A DNA stretch of 19,984 nt, taken from contig JAUWXW010000006.1 of assembly GCA_030616195.1 (NCBI GenBank), forward strand, positions 1 through 19,984. Direction: 5' to 3'. Numbering within the stretch: the first letter of the stretch is position 1; each line of letters starts with the position of its first letter. Both the position numbers and the translations under genes were made by a program. Of the stretch, positions 7,744-14,300 are shown piece by piece. Under the pieces are notes generated by a model. That model was not told where the DNA came from. It made no database searches and was given only the letters and a program-made list of their open reading frames with translations. Source of the stretch: Chloroflexota bacterium. GTDB taxonomy: Bacteria > Chloroflexota > Dehalococcoidia > RBG-13-53-26.

Positions 7744-7749
7744 TATAAT
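7722..7749 (+). promoter_or_regulatory. Possible promoter for the DUF1786 gene
   Basis: A perfect TATAAT at 7744-7749 has TTTAAC at 7722-7727, 16 bases upstream, as a poor -35. It overlaps the opposite-strand promoter and would give a leader of about 240 nt before the start at 7995. Confidence 0.35.
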
Positions 7750-7828
7750 AAACAAGTATAGCACCCTTTTTCCTTTTTGAGTAACCTGCTGGTGCTTTCA
7801 ATAGAAAACTGAACCCGTTTGTTGACTG

Positions 7829-7851
7829 CTAGCCCAGACAAGCTGGGCTAG
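7829..7851. promoter_or_regulatory. Perfect inverted repeat in the divergent control region
   Basis: Arms CTAGCCCAG (7829-7837) and CTGGGCTAG (7843-7851) are exact complements around a 5-base centre. No T-run follows on either strand, so it is not a convincing intrinsic terminator. It would lie inside the leader of the DUF1786 transcript. It could be an operator, for example for the adjacent regulator, or an mRNA hairpin. Confidence 0.5.
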
Positions 7852-7994
7852 ACTTGCCTTGCTTTTACAGGCTAATCGGGTTTCGGGGTCGGAAGCCCGA
7901 TGGCACCGATGACGGCGTCATCCCGGAGGCATTGCGCTTTCCTTGCTCTGAAGGTATGATTCTGCTGGCGGACTACCAATCAGGAGGGAACTGC

Positions 7995-9086
7995 ATGCGT
8001 ATCCTTGCTGTGGATATAGGTACGGGGACCCAGGATATCCTGCTGTTTGACAGTTCCCAGGTAGTGGAGAACTGTGTCAAGATGATCATGCCCTCACCCA
8101 CTGCCATTGTGGCTCAGCGCATATCCCGGGCAACTGCCTGCAGCCAACCTATCCTGTTTACGGGGGTGACCATGGGTGGAGGGCCAAGTAAGAGGACACT
8201 TTCCCGCCATACAGGGAAAGGACTGGCAGCCTATGCTGTCGTAGAAGCAGCGCTAACCTTCCATGATGACCTGGACAGGGTGAAGGAGATGGGAGTGACT
8301 GTTGTTGATCCTGACGAGGTGCCCCGCTTACCTGACCTGGAGGTGATTGAGCTCAAGGATCTCGACCTGGAGGCGATCAGGCGGGCGCTGGACGTCTTCG
8401 GGGTTGACCACCGCTTTGATGCCTTGGCGGTTGCCGTTCTGGATCACGGCTTTGCTCCTCCTGGGGTATCGAATCGCCGCTTTCGCTTCGATTACCTGCG
8501 GCGCCTGATGGCGCAACGCAATGAGCTTGCCACGTTTGCCTATCTTGAAGGGGAACTCCCTGACTACCTTACCCGGATGAAAGCAGTGACCAAGAGCGTG
8601 GACGTCGACGTGCCCGTGCTCCTCCTTGACACCGGGGTGGCTGCTGCTCTGGGCGCACTCAGGGATAACGAGGTTCCACGACGGGATGATTTGGTGGTGG
8701 TCAACACGGGCAATTCCCATATCATTGCCGTGCATCTTCACGGCAACTCAGTCGAGGGCCTCTTTGAGCACCACACCAAGCTTCTCCATCCTGCAGGCCT
8801 GGACTCACTAATTACCAAGCTGGTGCGGGGCACGCTGACAAATGAAGAGGTCTACGAAGGCGGCGGACATGGAGCGGTGGTCATTCACGGAGACCAGCGC
8901 AATCCCTTCGTGGCAGTAACCGGACCCCGCCGGGGTGTGATAGCTGGCTCGTCACTGGAAACCTACAGGGCGGTCCCGTATGGTGATACCATGCTTGCTG
9001 GTTGTTACGGCCTGGTCAGCGCCTGCGCGCTGCGGATGGAAGCCTGGCGTGAGGAGATAGAGGAGGCGCTGAGAGGCAATTCCTGA
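7995..9086 (+). CDS. DUF1786 family protein (ASKHA-like N-terminus)
   Basis: This 363-residue protein opens with MRILAVDIGTGTQDILLFD, the phosphate-1 loop pattern of ASKHA-fold nucleotide-binding proteins. It also has GVTMGGGPSKRTLSRH, LLLDTGVAAALGAL, VVNTGNSHIIAVHL and a C-terminal PYGDTMLAGCYGLV. These match DUF1786 (PF08735), often labelled 'putative pyruvate formate-lyase activating enzyme'. I see no CxxxCxxC radical-SAM motif to support that label. The start at 7995 is fixed by AGGAGGG six to seven bases upstream; the frame also reaches a TTG at 7854, which has no such site. It is the only large plus-strand gene here, divergent from the response regulator and convergent with the DUF167 gene. 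Its biochemical role is unknown. Confidence 0.9.
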   Translation: MRILAVDIGTGTQDILLFDSSQVVENCVKMIMPSPTAIVAQRISRATACSQPILFTGVTMGGGPSKRTLSRHTGKGLAAYAVVEAALTFHDDLDRVKEMGVTVVDPDEVPRLPDLEVIELKDLDLEAIRRALDVFGVDHRFDALAVAVLDHGFAPPGVSNRRFRFDYLRRLMAQRNELATFAYLEGELPDYLTRMKAVTKSVDVDVPVLLLDTGVAAALGALRDNEVPRRDDLVVVNTGNSHIIAVHLHGNSVEGLFEHHTKLLHPAGLDSLITKLVRGTLTNEEVYEGGGHGAVVIHGDQRNPFVAVTGPRRGVIAGSSLETYRAVPYGDTMLAGCYGLVSACALRMEAWREEIEEALRGNS

Positions 9087-9121
9087 AGGCTCTTCGCCTT
9101 TCCCCTTGACCAAGATGTCAC

Positions 9122-9139
9122 CTGCTTATTTGTAAGCAG
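9122..9139. terminator. Hairpin between convergent genes, possible weak terminator
   Basis: A 7-bp perfect stem CTGCTTA (9122-9128) with TAAGCAG (9133-9139) and a TTTG loop lies in the 71-base gap between the convergent DUF1786 and DUF167 genes. Position suggests a bidirectional stop. Neither exit side has a proper T-run, so intrinsic termination would be weak. Confidence 0.35.
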
Positions 9140-9157
9140 CTGGATTGGCGTACAGCT

Positions 9158-9373
9158 CTATATAACCTCGATAACCTTGATTCTGCTGTGGAGACCCTTC
9201 GAGATCCGGAGTTGGCTCTCAGAGACCCCTAAATGTTTTGCCAGCAACCTAATCACCGCTCTGTTGGCTTTGCCTTCTACTGGGGGTTCCTTGACCTTTA
9301 CTGCAAAGCTATGACCTTCCTGCATAACTTCCTCGGTATTGGAGTTTGGCCTTACCTTGACCTCGATTTTCAT
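9158..9373 (-). CDS. DUF167 (YggU-family) protein
   Basis: This is a 71-residue small basic protein. The family signature is clear: VKVRPNSNTEEV near the start, AVKVKEPPVEGKANRAVIRLLAKHLGV in the middle and QLRISKGLHSRIKVIEV at the end. It corresponds to PF02594, a single alpha/beta domain of unsettled function found across bacteria and archaea, sometimes near proline or cell-division genes. The start at 9373 has AGGA about ten bases upstream. Its length is slightly short compared with the common 75-100 residues, but all core segments are present. A predicted intrinsic terminator ends only 47 bases upstream, so expression may depend on read-through from the structured transcript there, or on a promoter I could not identify. 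Confidence 0.88.
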   Translation of the reverse strand: MKIEVKVRPNSNTEEVMQEGHSFAVKVKEPPVEGKANRAVIRLLAKHLGVSESQLRISKGLHSRIKVIEVI

Positions 9374-9420
9374 TAGCTGGTTCCTATGGTGGGTTGCATG
9401 TATGGCTTCCTCTTAGGGCC

Positions 9421-9457
9421 AAAAAACTGGGAGCTCCACTTGTTTCAGGGAGCTCCC
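9421..9457 (-). terminator. Rho-independent terminator or attenuator
   Basis: Read on the minus strand, GGGAGCTCC (9457-9449) and GGAGCTCCC (9437-9429) form a 9-bp GC-rich stem with an 11-base loop, followed after two bases by TTTTTT (9426-9421). This is the best intrinsic terminator in the window. It ends the predicted RNA starting near 9613 and sits 47 bases before the DUF167 start. Confidence 0.8.
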
Positions 9458-9613
9458 TCGTTTCTCTTTGTATGGTGTGATCACTCACACCTGAGGCCCG
9501 CTAGAGCCTTACTTCGCTACCGTCTGGTAGCGTAATCCTCTCTATTCAATTGTACTCCTGCTACTATCTCCCAGAGAAGATACTCCTCTCTAGCGAATTG
9601 GACCGGCTCTATA
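9421..9613 (-). ncRNA. Predicted structured non-coding RNA or attenuator leader (about 190 nt)
   Basis: A consensus promoter at 9620-9648 and a strong terminator at 9421-9457 bracket about 190 bases with no plausible reading frame but several exact stems. An 8-bp closing stem pairs 9588-9595 with 9499-9506 (CGCTAGAG with CTCTAGCG). Inside it is a hairpin 9515-9521/9526-9532 (CGCTACC, 4-base loop, GGTAGCG) and a small hairpin around 9575-9587. After it comes a hairpin 9474-9480/9485-9491 (GGTGTGA with TCACACC), then the terminator. The size resembles 6S RNA or a riboswitch with expression platform. I did not recognise the conserved sequence of T-box, SRP, tmRNA, RNase P or common riboswitches. 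It may be an independent small RNA or the leader of the DUF167 gene downstream. Confidence 0.6.
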
Positions 9614-9619
9614 TTACAG

Positions 9620-9648
9620 ATTATAACATTCCCCCGGTCAGTTGTCAA
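9620..9648 (-). promoter_or_regulatory. Consensus sigma-70 promoter for the structured RNA
   Basis: A perfect TTGACA (9648-9643) and a perfect TATAAT (9625-9620) on the minus strand have the ideal 17-base spacer. Initiation is expected near 9613. It is the strongest promoter found in the window. Its -35 overlaps the start of a possible short plus-strand lipoprotein frame. Confidence 0.75.
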
Positions 9649-9776
9649 CGATAAGGCGTGTGGGATTGGTGGTGCTGGCAGTTCTCGTAGCGGCTGTGCC
9701 GGTGTTGGGTGGCTGCGGAGAGGACGACTGGTTTGCCATCACCGAGTGGTTTTATCCTCCCCCCTTGGTGGAGTAG
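9642..9776 (+). CDS. Possible small lipoprotein (44 aa), or remnant of one
   Basis: A short frame from TTG 9642 to the TAG at 9774-9776 reads as a textbook lipoprotein precursor. It has two arginines (residues 5-6), a 17-residue hydrophobic core (VGLVVLAVLVAAVPVLG), lipobox LGGC with Cys25, then an acidic GEDDWF start of a mature chain of only 20 residues. GTG at 9660 is an alternative start. There is no ATG and no good ribosome site, and the 5' end lies on the -35 of the opposite promoter. It could be a tiny expressed lipoprotein, the surviving 5' end of a decayed gene, or chance. The signal-peptide pattern is the only support. Confidence 0.35.
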   Translation: MSTIRRVGLVVLAVLVAAVPVLGGCGEDDWFAITEWFYPPPLVE

Positions 9777-9906
9777 TACTGGACGCAATAAGCAAATTGG
9801 TAGGCTTGGCGCCTGCGTGAGGTATGATGACCTTGCCAAGGCCGGGCCGAGACGAAGTAGGAGATGCGTGAGTGTCAGGTCCCGTGACCTGGTCGCCCTG
9901 TGCGCG

Positions 9907-12129
9907 CTATTTCTCCTCGATGAACCTTTCCACCTGTACCAGGCTGGTATTGTAGGGAAAGCCACCGCCCGGCGCATAGTGGTCCCGGGTAAGAACATTA
10001 GGACTGCCTGCCCGGTCCCGACCCTTCTCATCGGGGCGGTACCAGGCACCCTCACCCAGGGCCACCACTCCAGGCATGATTCGTTCAGTTACCCTCGCCT
10101 GGACAATGGTCTCTCCCCGGTCGTTGAAGACCCTGACCTCTTCCCCGTCTTCGATGCCTCGAGACTGGGCGTCCCTATTGCTGATCCATAGACTCTGGGG
10201 TTCAAGCTCCCTGAGCCAAAGATTGCTATCGAAGCAGGAGTGTGCTCTGGTCTTATGGTGGACGGTCGTAAGCTGTAGAGGGTATTTCTCCATCAACGGG
10301 TCTGCCGGTCCTTCCCAGGGATCGATGTACTTGGGAATAGCAGGGATATCAGGGTTATTCAGGTCAGCGATGCGCTGACAGTAGACCTCAATCTTTCCGG
10401 ACGGGGTGGGGAAGGGGTTATTCTCCGGGTCCTCGATTTGTTCCTTGAAGCAGATCTCGGGGCCGGAGACCTTTATCTTGTGAACCCCATCCCGTTTGAA
10501 CTTCTCAAAGTCGGGAACCTGCGGCATCACATCTCCCATGCCTTGTGCAATTTGGCTTATCATTTGCTCTTCAGACATGTCTAAGACCGGGTCGTGGACA
10601 CCCAACCTTGCTGCCAGGTCGCGGCATATCTCAAAGTCGGACCTGACTTCGGACACGGGGTCAATGACCTTGTTCAGGTACAGGAAGTAGGGTCCGGCCA
10701 GCCAGGCGCGGGCCAAATCATTTCTCTCCCAAATGGTGGTGACCGGCAGGAGGATATCGGCGAATGTGGCAGTGGCCGTCATGAATTGCTCGTGAACGAC
10801 TACAAACTCCAGCTTCTTCAGTGCCTCAACACCCTTATTGATATTTGGAAACTGGTTCAGCGGGTTGGCAAAGGTGATATAGGCCATCTTTATGTCGCTG
10901 GGGTAGCCTCCAGCCGTGCCCTGGAGAATGGCGTCCCACAGGCGGCAGCAATGCGGCTGATTACGGAGGCGGCCAGGGACATTAAGAAGTTTCAGTTTCC
11001 CCTCATAGGTAGGAGGATTATCTATTGCTGCAGTGAAACCAGGGGGAACCATGGGCCCTACCGGCCCCCGCTCAAAACCGGCGGCGCCGCCGCCATGGAT
11101 GCCGACGTTACCGGTCATGGCAGCCAGGGTCGATGCTGTGCGGTGGTACTGCTCGCCGAAGGCAGTACGTCCTGGAGCGTACCCCGGAATGAGTGCCGCC
11201 GGCTTTGTGGTGGCGTATTCTCGTGCTAGTGAGACGATGATAGCAGCGGGGACCCCAGCCTTTGCCTCAGCCCAGGCTGGGGTCTTGGGCACGCCATCTT
11301 CCGCTCCCGTTACATATTCCTTGAATTTGTCGAAGCCAGTGGCGTACCTGTCAAGGAATTTGCGGTGGTGAAGGTTTTCGGTAATCATGACGTAGGCCAT
11401 GGCCACCATCACAGCCACGTCTGTTCCTGGCCTGATAGGAACCCACTGGTCTGCGAAGACAGCGGCAGTATCGGTGTATCTGGGGTCGACAACAATGATC
11501 CTGGCACCGGCCTCCTTGGCCCGTGCCAGATAGAAGCTGGTGTTGGTGCTGTAAATAGAGGTGGCCGGGTTTACTCCCCAGAGAATAATGAGTCGGGAGT
11601 TAGCCAGATCGTCTCTGGTGTGGCCAGTGGTCAGCGTCCCATAGGTGGCCCTGGAGGCGAAGACTGACGCTTCTGCTGAAGCGCCGCCCCAAGCCGAAGT
11701 GTAGCCGCCGAAGCTGCGCAGGAGCTGGCGCAAGGTCATATTACCACTGTGGAGTGAGCCTGCGCTGCCTGAGTAGGTTAGCGCCAGGATAGCTTTTGGG
11801 CCGTACGTCTCCTTAATGCGTACCAGTTCACTGGCTACTGTATCCAGGGCCTCGTCCCAGGATAAGCGCTCAAATCGACCTTCGCCCCGGGGGCCAACCC
11901 TCTTTAGCGGGAAGCGAAGACGATCAGGGGAATACACTTGCTGGCGGTAGGCCCGTCCCCGGGCACAGGCTCGCAACTGCGGCTCATCGCCATCATCAGT
12001 CTCGACTCTGATGGCAACACCATCCTTGACATGCACCTTAAGCACACATCGACCGCCGCAATCGTAGCACGCCCCCGTGGGTACTATCTTCACATCATTC
12101 TGGGATCCGTTTGATTTGGCCGCACTCAT
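9907..12129 (-). CDS. Molybdopterin-dependent oxidoreductase, DMSO reductase family
   Basis: This 740-residue catalytic subunit carries a bis-molybdopterin guanine dinucleotide Mo or W centre and one [4Fe-4S] cluster. Cluster ligands are Cys21, Cys24, Cys28 and Cys55 (C-x2-C-x3-C-x26-C). Family segments include RLSWDEALD (88-96), LANSRLIILWGVNPATS, ARIIVVDPRYTDTA, WVPIRPGTD and the C-terminal dinucleotide-binding domain (ISNRDAQSRGIEDGEEVRVF to the end). By position against E. coli DmsA, Ser151 (GGASAEAS) is the likely metal ligand, which suggests a DmsA-like class. There is no twin-arginine signal, so it should be cytoplasmic. GGAGGTG lies just before the start at 12129, 13 bases after the acyl-CoA synthetase stop, so the two are one operon. 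No DmsB or DmsC partner is adjacent, and the substrate is unknown. Confidence 0.92.
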   Translation of the reverse strand: MSAAKSNGSQNDVKIVPTGACYDCGGRCVLKVHVKDGVAIRVETDDGDEPQLRACARGRAYRQQVYSPDRLRFPLKRVGPRGEGRFERLSWDEALDTVASELVRIKETYGPKAILALTYSGSAGSLHSGNMTLRQLLRSFGGYTSAWGGASAEASVFASRATYGTLTTGHTRDDLANSRLIILWGVNPATSIYSTNTSFYLARAKEAGARIIVVDPRYTDTAAVFADQWVPIRPGTDVAVMVAMAYVMITENLHHRKFLDRYATGFDKFKEYVTGAEDGVPKTPAWAEAKAGVPAAIIVSLAREYATTKPAALIPGYAPGRTAFGEQYHRTASTLAAMTGNVGIHGGGAAGFERGPVGPMVPPGFTAAIDNPPTYEGKLKLLNVPGRLRNQPHCCRLWDAILQGTAGGYPSDIKMAYITFANPLNQFPNINKGVEALKKLEFVVVHEQFMTATATFADILLPVTTIWERNDLARAWLAGPYFLYLNKVIDPVSEVRSDFEICRDLAARLGVHDPVLDMSEEQMISQIAQGMGDVMPQVPDFEKFKRDGVHKIKVSGPEICFKEQIEDPENNPFPTPSGKIEVYCQRIADLNNPDIPAIPKYIDPWEGPADPLMEKYPLQLTTVHHKTRAHSCFDSNLWLRELEPQSLWISNRDAQSRGIEDGEEVRVFNDRGETIVQARVTERIMPGVVALGEGAWYRPDEKGRDRAGSPNVLTRDHYAPGGGFPYNTSLVQVERFIEEK

Positions 12130-12142
12130 TCTTCACCTCCGG

Positions 12143-13705
12143 TCAGCCAGATGCCATCTCTTCCCTTAGTGACTTCAGCAGCTCTGGGTGTGACTCGTTG
12201 AATTCTATTAACCTCCGAATAGCCCTGGCGGCGCCTCGCATTGACAGGAAGAGGGGGAATCCAGCTTCGATGCACAGTTTCTGGACTCTTAGGGATGGCA
12301 GCCAAGAGTCCTCATTGGCTATGAAGTGGACTGCCGCGGCCACGGGCAGGTGGCATTCCCTAGCGGCGACGATCAACGGGCCTGCCCCAGTGGCTAGCAC
12401 CCAATCGCGAATGGTGCCGGGAAGCGAGTCAATGGAGTAATGAAGTATCACTGAGTCCAGCTCAGGCCAATCGTCCAGCGCTGCCATGAAATCGCCTATT
12501 CCCTTGTCTCCTCTCAAGAATCTCGCCTCCCGAAGGGCGTCTTCCCAACCCGACATACCTGCCGTGTCGAGCAAGCGGGCCTGTTCAGCCCCAAGGAGAG
12601 GGCTGGCATCGAAGGGGTTACGAATCATGCTGCCAGCTAGAGGAATAAGCTCCTTCAATCTCTCCCTTATATGTGGTGGAATGGGGGGAAGCCTCAGTCC
12701 GGCTCGCTCCAGTTCGTCGGTGGCTAGCAAGCTAGCGCCGCCGCCATTGCCCACGGCGCAGGTATTCAATCCCCGGGGTGGCTTCATGCGAAGCAGTGCC
12801 ACCAGCATGTCTACCAGCTCCCCGACGGTGTGCACCTTGATGGCGCCAACCTGTTTGAGAAACCCGTCCCAAACGGCGTCCGCTCCAGCCAGGGCGCCGG
12901 TGTGAGAGGAGGCGGCCCTTGTACCGCCCTCGGTGTATCCTCCCTTGTATATCACCACCGGTTTGATCGAGGCTGCTCGGGTGAGCACCCGGCGCAGGCG
13001 CTGCGCGTCGGAAGTACCCTCGATGTAGGCGGCGATGACCTTGGTTTCATCATCGTCAGCCAGGTAGTCCAGCAGGTCGCACTCGTCGATATCGCAGGCA
13101 TTGCCATAGCTGATGGCCTTGCTGAAGCGGAGCCCCCGGACAACGGCACTGCGGATGATATAGGTTGTATTGCTGCCGCTCTGGGAGATGAGGCCGATCG
13201 GCCCTGCCTCCTGGGGATAGTTGAGGCAGAAACTTATCCTTGATTTTGGGCAATAAATGCCCATGCAATTAGGACCAAGGATGCGGATGTTGCTGCGACG
13301 GGCCATCTCCACCAGCTTCCTTTGTAGCTCGATGCGGTCCGGCTCGCCAGTCTCGGCGAATCCTGCGGTGAAAAGCTGCAGTACCCTGGCCCCCACCTCG
13401 CGGCACTCTTCGAGGAGCTGGAGAGTTTCTTCGGCGGGGATACAGCACACAACATGGTCCACGGGGCCGGGGATCTCCCTCAAGCTGCGGTAAACGGGGA
13501 GCCCCAAGATCTCACCGCCCTTGGGGTTGATGGCATAAATCTTGCCCTGGTAGCCCATCCTGAGCAAGGGCTCGATGTAATACTCGTTGATCCACCATCG
13601 CATGGGATCAGTGGAAGCCCCGGCTAGTGCTATGGACCGTGGATGGAAGATGTATTCTAAGGGGGGTGGCCTTCCCTGGCCATTTCCTGATGCTGGAGGG
13701 GTCAT
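12143..13705 (-). CDS. ADP-forming acyl-CoA synthetase, alpha-type subunit (no ATP-grasp domain)
   Basis: This 520-residue protein has the alpha part of NDP-forming acyl-CoA synthetases. An N-terminal CoA-binding Rossmann domain (FHPRSIALAGAST at 20-32, to about 150) includes ILGPNCMGIY. A succinyl-CoA-ligase-like domain contains GLISQSGSNTTYI. Predicted phosphohistidine His268 lies in SSHTGALAG, and a third flavodoxin-like region extends to the end. Such enzymes interconvert acyl-CoA plus ADP and phosphate with free acid plus ATP. The ATP-grasp beta domain is absent and no beta gene adjoins, so a partner must be elsewhere or the protein has another role. Start ATG 13705 follows GGAGGA very closely. 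No in-frame alternative exists within the preceding ten codons. It heads the operon with the molybdoenzyme. Confidence 0.88.
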   Translation of the reverse strand: MTPPASGNGQGRPPPLEYIFHPRSIALAGASTDPMRWWINEYYIEPLLRMGYQGKIYAINPKGGEILGLPVYRSLREIPGPVDHVVCCIPAEETLQLLEECREVGARVLQLFTAGFAETGEPDRIELQRKLVEMARRSNIRILGPNCMGIYCPKSRISFCLNYPQEAGPIGLISQSGSNTTYIIRSAVVRGLRFSKAISYGNACDIDECDLLDYLADDDETKVIAAYIEGTSDAQRLRRVLTRAASIKPVVIYKGGYTEGGTRAASSHTGALAGADAVWDGFLKQVGAIKVHTVGELVDMLVALLRMKPPRGLNTCAVGNGGGASLLATDELERAGLRLPPIPPHIRERLKELIPLAGSMIRNPFDASPLLGAEQARLLDTAGMSGWEDALREARFLRGDKGIGDFMAALDDWPELDSVILHYSIDSLPGTIRDWVLATGAGPLIVAARECHLPVAAAVHFIANEDSWLPSLRVQKLCIEAGFPLFLSMRGAARAIRRLIEFNESHPELLKSLREEMASG

Positions 13706-13812
13706 TCCTCCAGCACCTGTATGCTGCTTGCCTCCCTGGGCCCGCCATGTCTATCAGGATTTCCCATTTCGGTTCTCGATGAGGCTATTTGTTGATTGCG
13801 CCTCTCACAATG

Positions 13813-13842
13813 ATGATATCTGTGCTCCCCTTAGCTTGTCAA
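13813..13842 (-). promoter_or_regulatory. Promoter for the acyl-CoA synthetase/molybdoenzyme operon
   Basis: On the minus strand, a perfect TTGACA (13842-13837) is 18 bases from TATCAT (13818-13813, 5 of 6). It gives a leader of about 100 nt before the start at 13705. It is the only strong promoter match upstream of this operon. Confidence 0.6.
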
Positions 13843-13896
13843 ACCAAGGTAGAAACCCTTAATCCGTGGATTTCGACTACTCCTTTCCTTGTGGGT

Positions 13897-13919
13897 GTCA
13901 GTCGCCTCAGGCGACTGAC
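13897..13919. repeat. Palindromic dispersed repeat, copy B
   Basis: This is a perfect palindrome with 11-base arms GTCAGTCGCCT (13897-13907) and AGGCGACTGAC (13909-13919) around a single C. It has the same GTCGCCT/AGGCGAC core as copy A but different outer arms. It is intergenic, upstream of the acyl-CoA synthetase operon promoter. Confidence 0.8.
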
Positions 13920-14084
13920 CCGCATTGAATAGCCCGGAGCCTGGACGTTCCTCTCAGCCAGAGCGGTTTCCGCCCCCCGATTCCGTGAATTTCGCCTTTG
14001 TTGCTCTTTCACACCGTCACTTCGAATCCTTTCTCCTCCTGGCCACCCCAAGGGGTGTGAAGGGGGTACCGCCTACCCCACCCT

Positions 14085-14122
14085 GGGATTGCCACGGTCG
14101 CCCCAGGCGACCTCGCAATGAC
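14085..14122. repeat. Palindromic dispersed repeat, copy C
   Basis: Inner arms GGTCGCC (14096-14102) and GGCGACC (14106-14112) and outer arms ATTGC (14088-14092) and GCAAT (14115-14119) are exact complements. The element reads GGGATTGC...GCAATGAC. The outer arms resemble copy A's with TTGC in place of TTCT. It is intergenic, downstream of the glycosyltransferase gene. Confidence 0.8.
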
Positions 14123-14300
14123 ATGGGGAGATCGGGTTGGCCTGTCCATACGCTGTAACGCCCTGCAGCCCTGCCTCAAGCCTGTGCCCGTAGGTCACCT
14201 CCTTCGACATGGGTTATGGATGGAGCATGCCCGTTTAAACTGAGCAGCCAATCATGATTTTCTGCCCAGCGTCGGTTGATGGCGGCATCGTCTACCGCGC

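Larger units (their letters stand above)
13843..14300. other. Intergenic region rich in palindromes
   Basis: No gene is supported here. Two members of the GTCGCC/GGCGAC palindrome family (13897-13919 and 14085-14122) and a further palindrome CACCCC-AA-GGGGTG (14044-14057) fill much of it. Short frames crossing the region run through these repeats and resemble no family. The terminator of the glycosyltransferase gene should lie here, but I see none with a T-run. Confidence 0.6.

Noticed and set aside
7854..7994. TTG start extending the DUF1786 gene by 47 codons
   Set aside because: It has no ribosome site, the extension is unlike the family, and a strong AGGAGGG marks 7995.
7995..9086. Pyruvate formate-lyase activating enzyme, a label often attached to this family
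   Set aside because: I see no CxxxCxxC radical-SAM motif; the N-terminus looks like an ASKHA nucleotide-binding loop.
9709..10191. 160-codon plus-strand frame overlapping the molybdoenzyme 3' end
   Set aside because: Most of it shadows the minus-strand gene, there is no initiation signal, and it overlaps the better-motivated lipoprotein frame in another phase.
10594..11229. 211-codon plus-strand frame
   Set aside because: It is antisense to the well-supported molybdoenzyme gene and has no family-like features.
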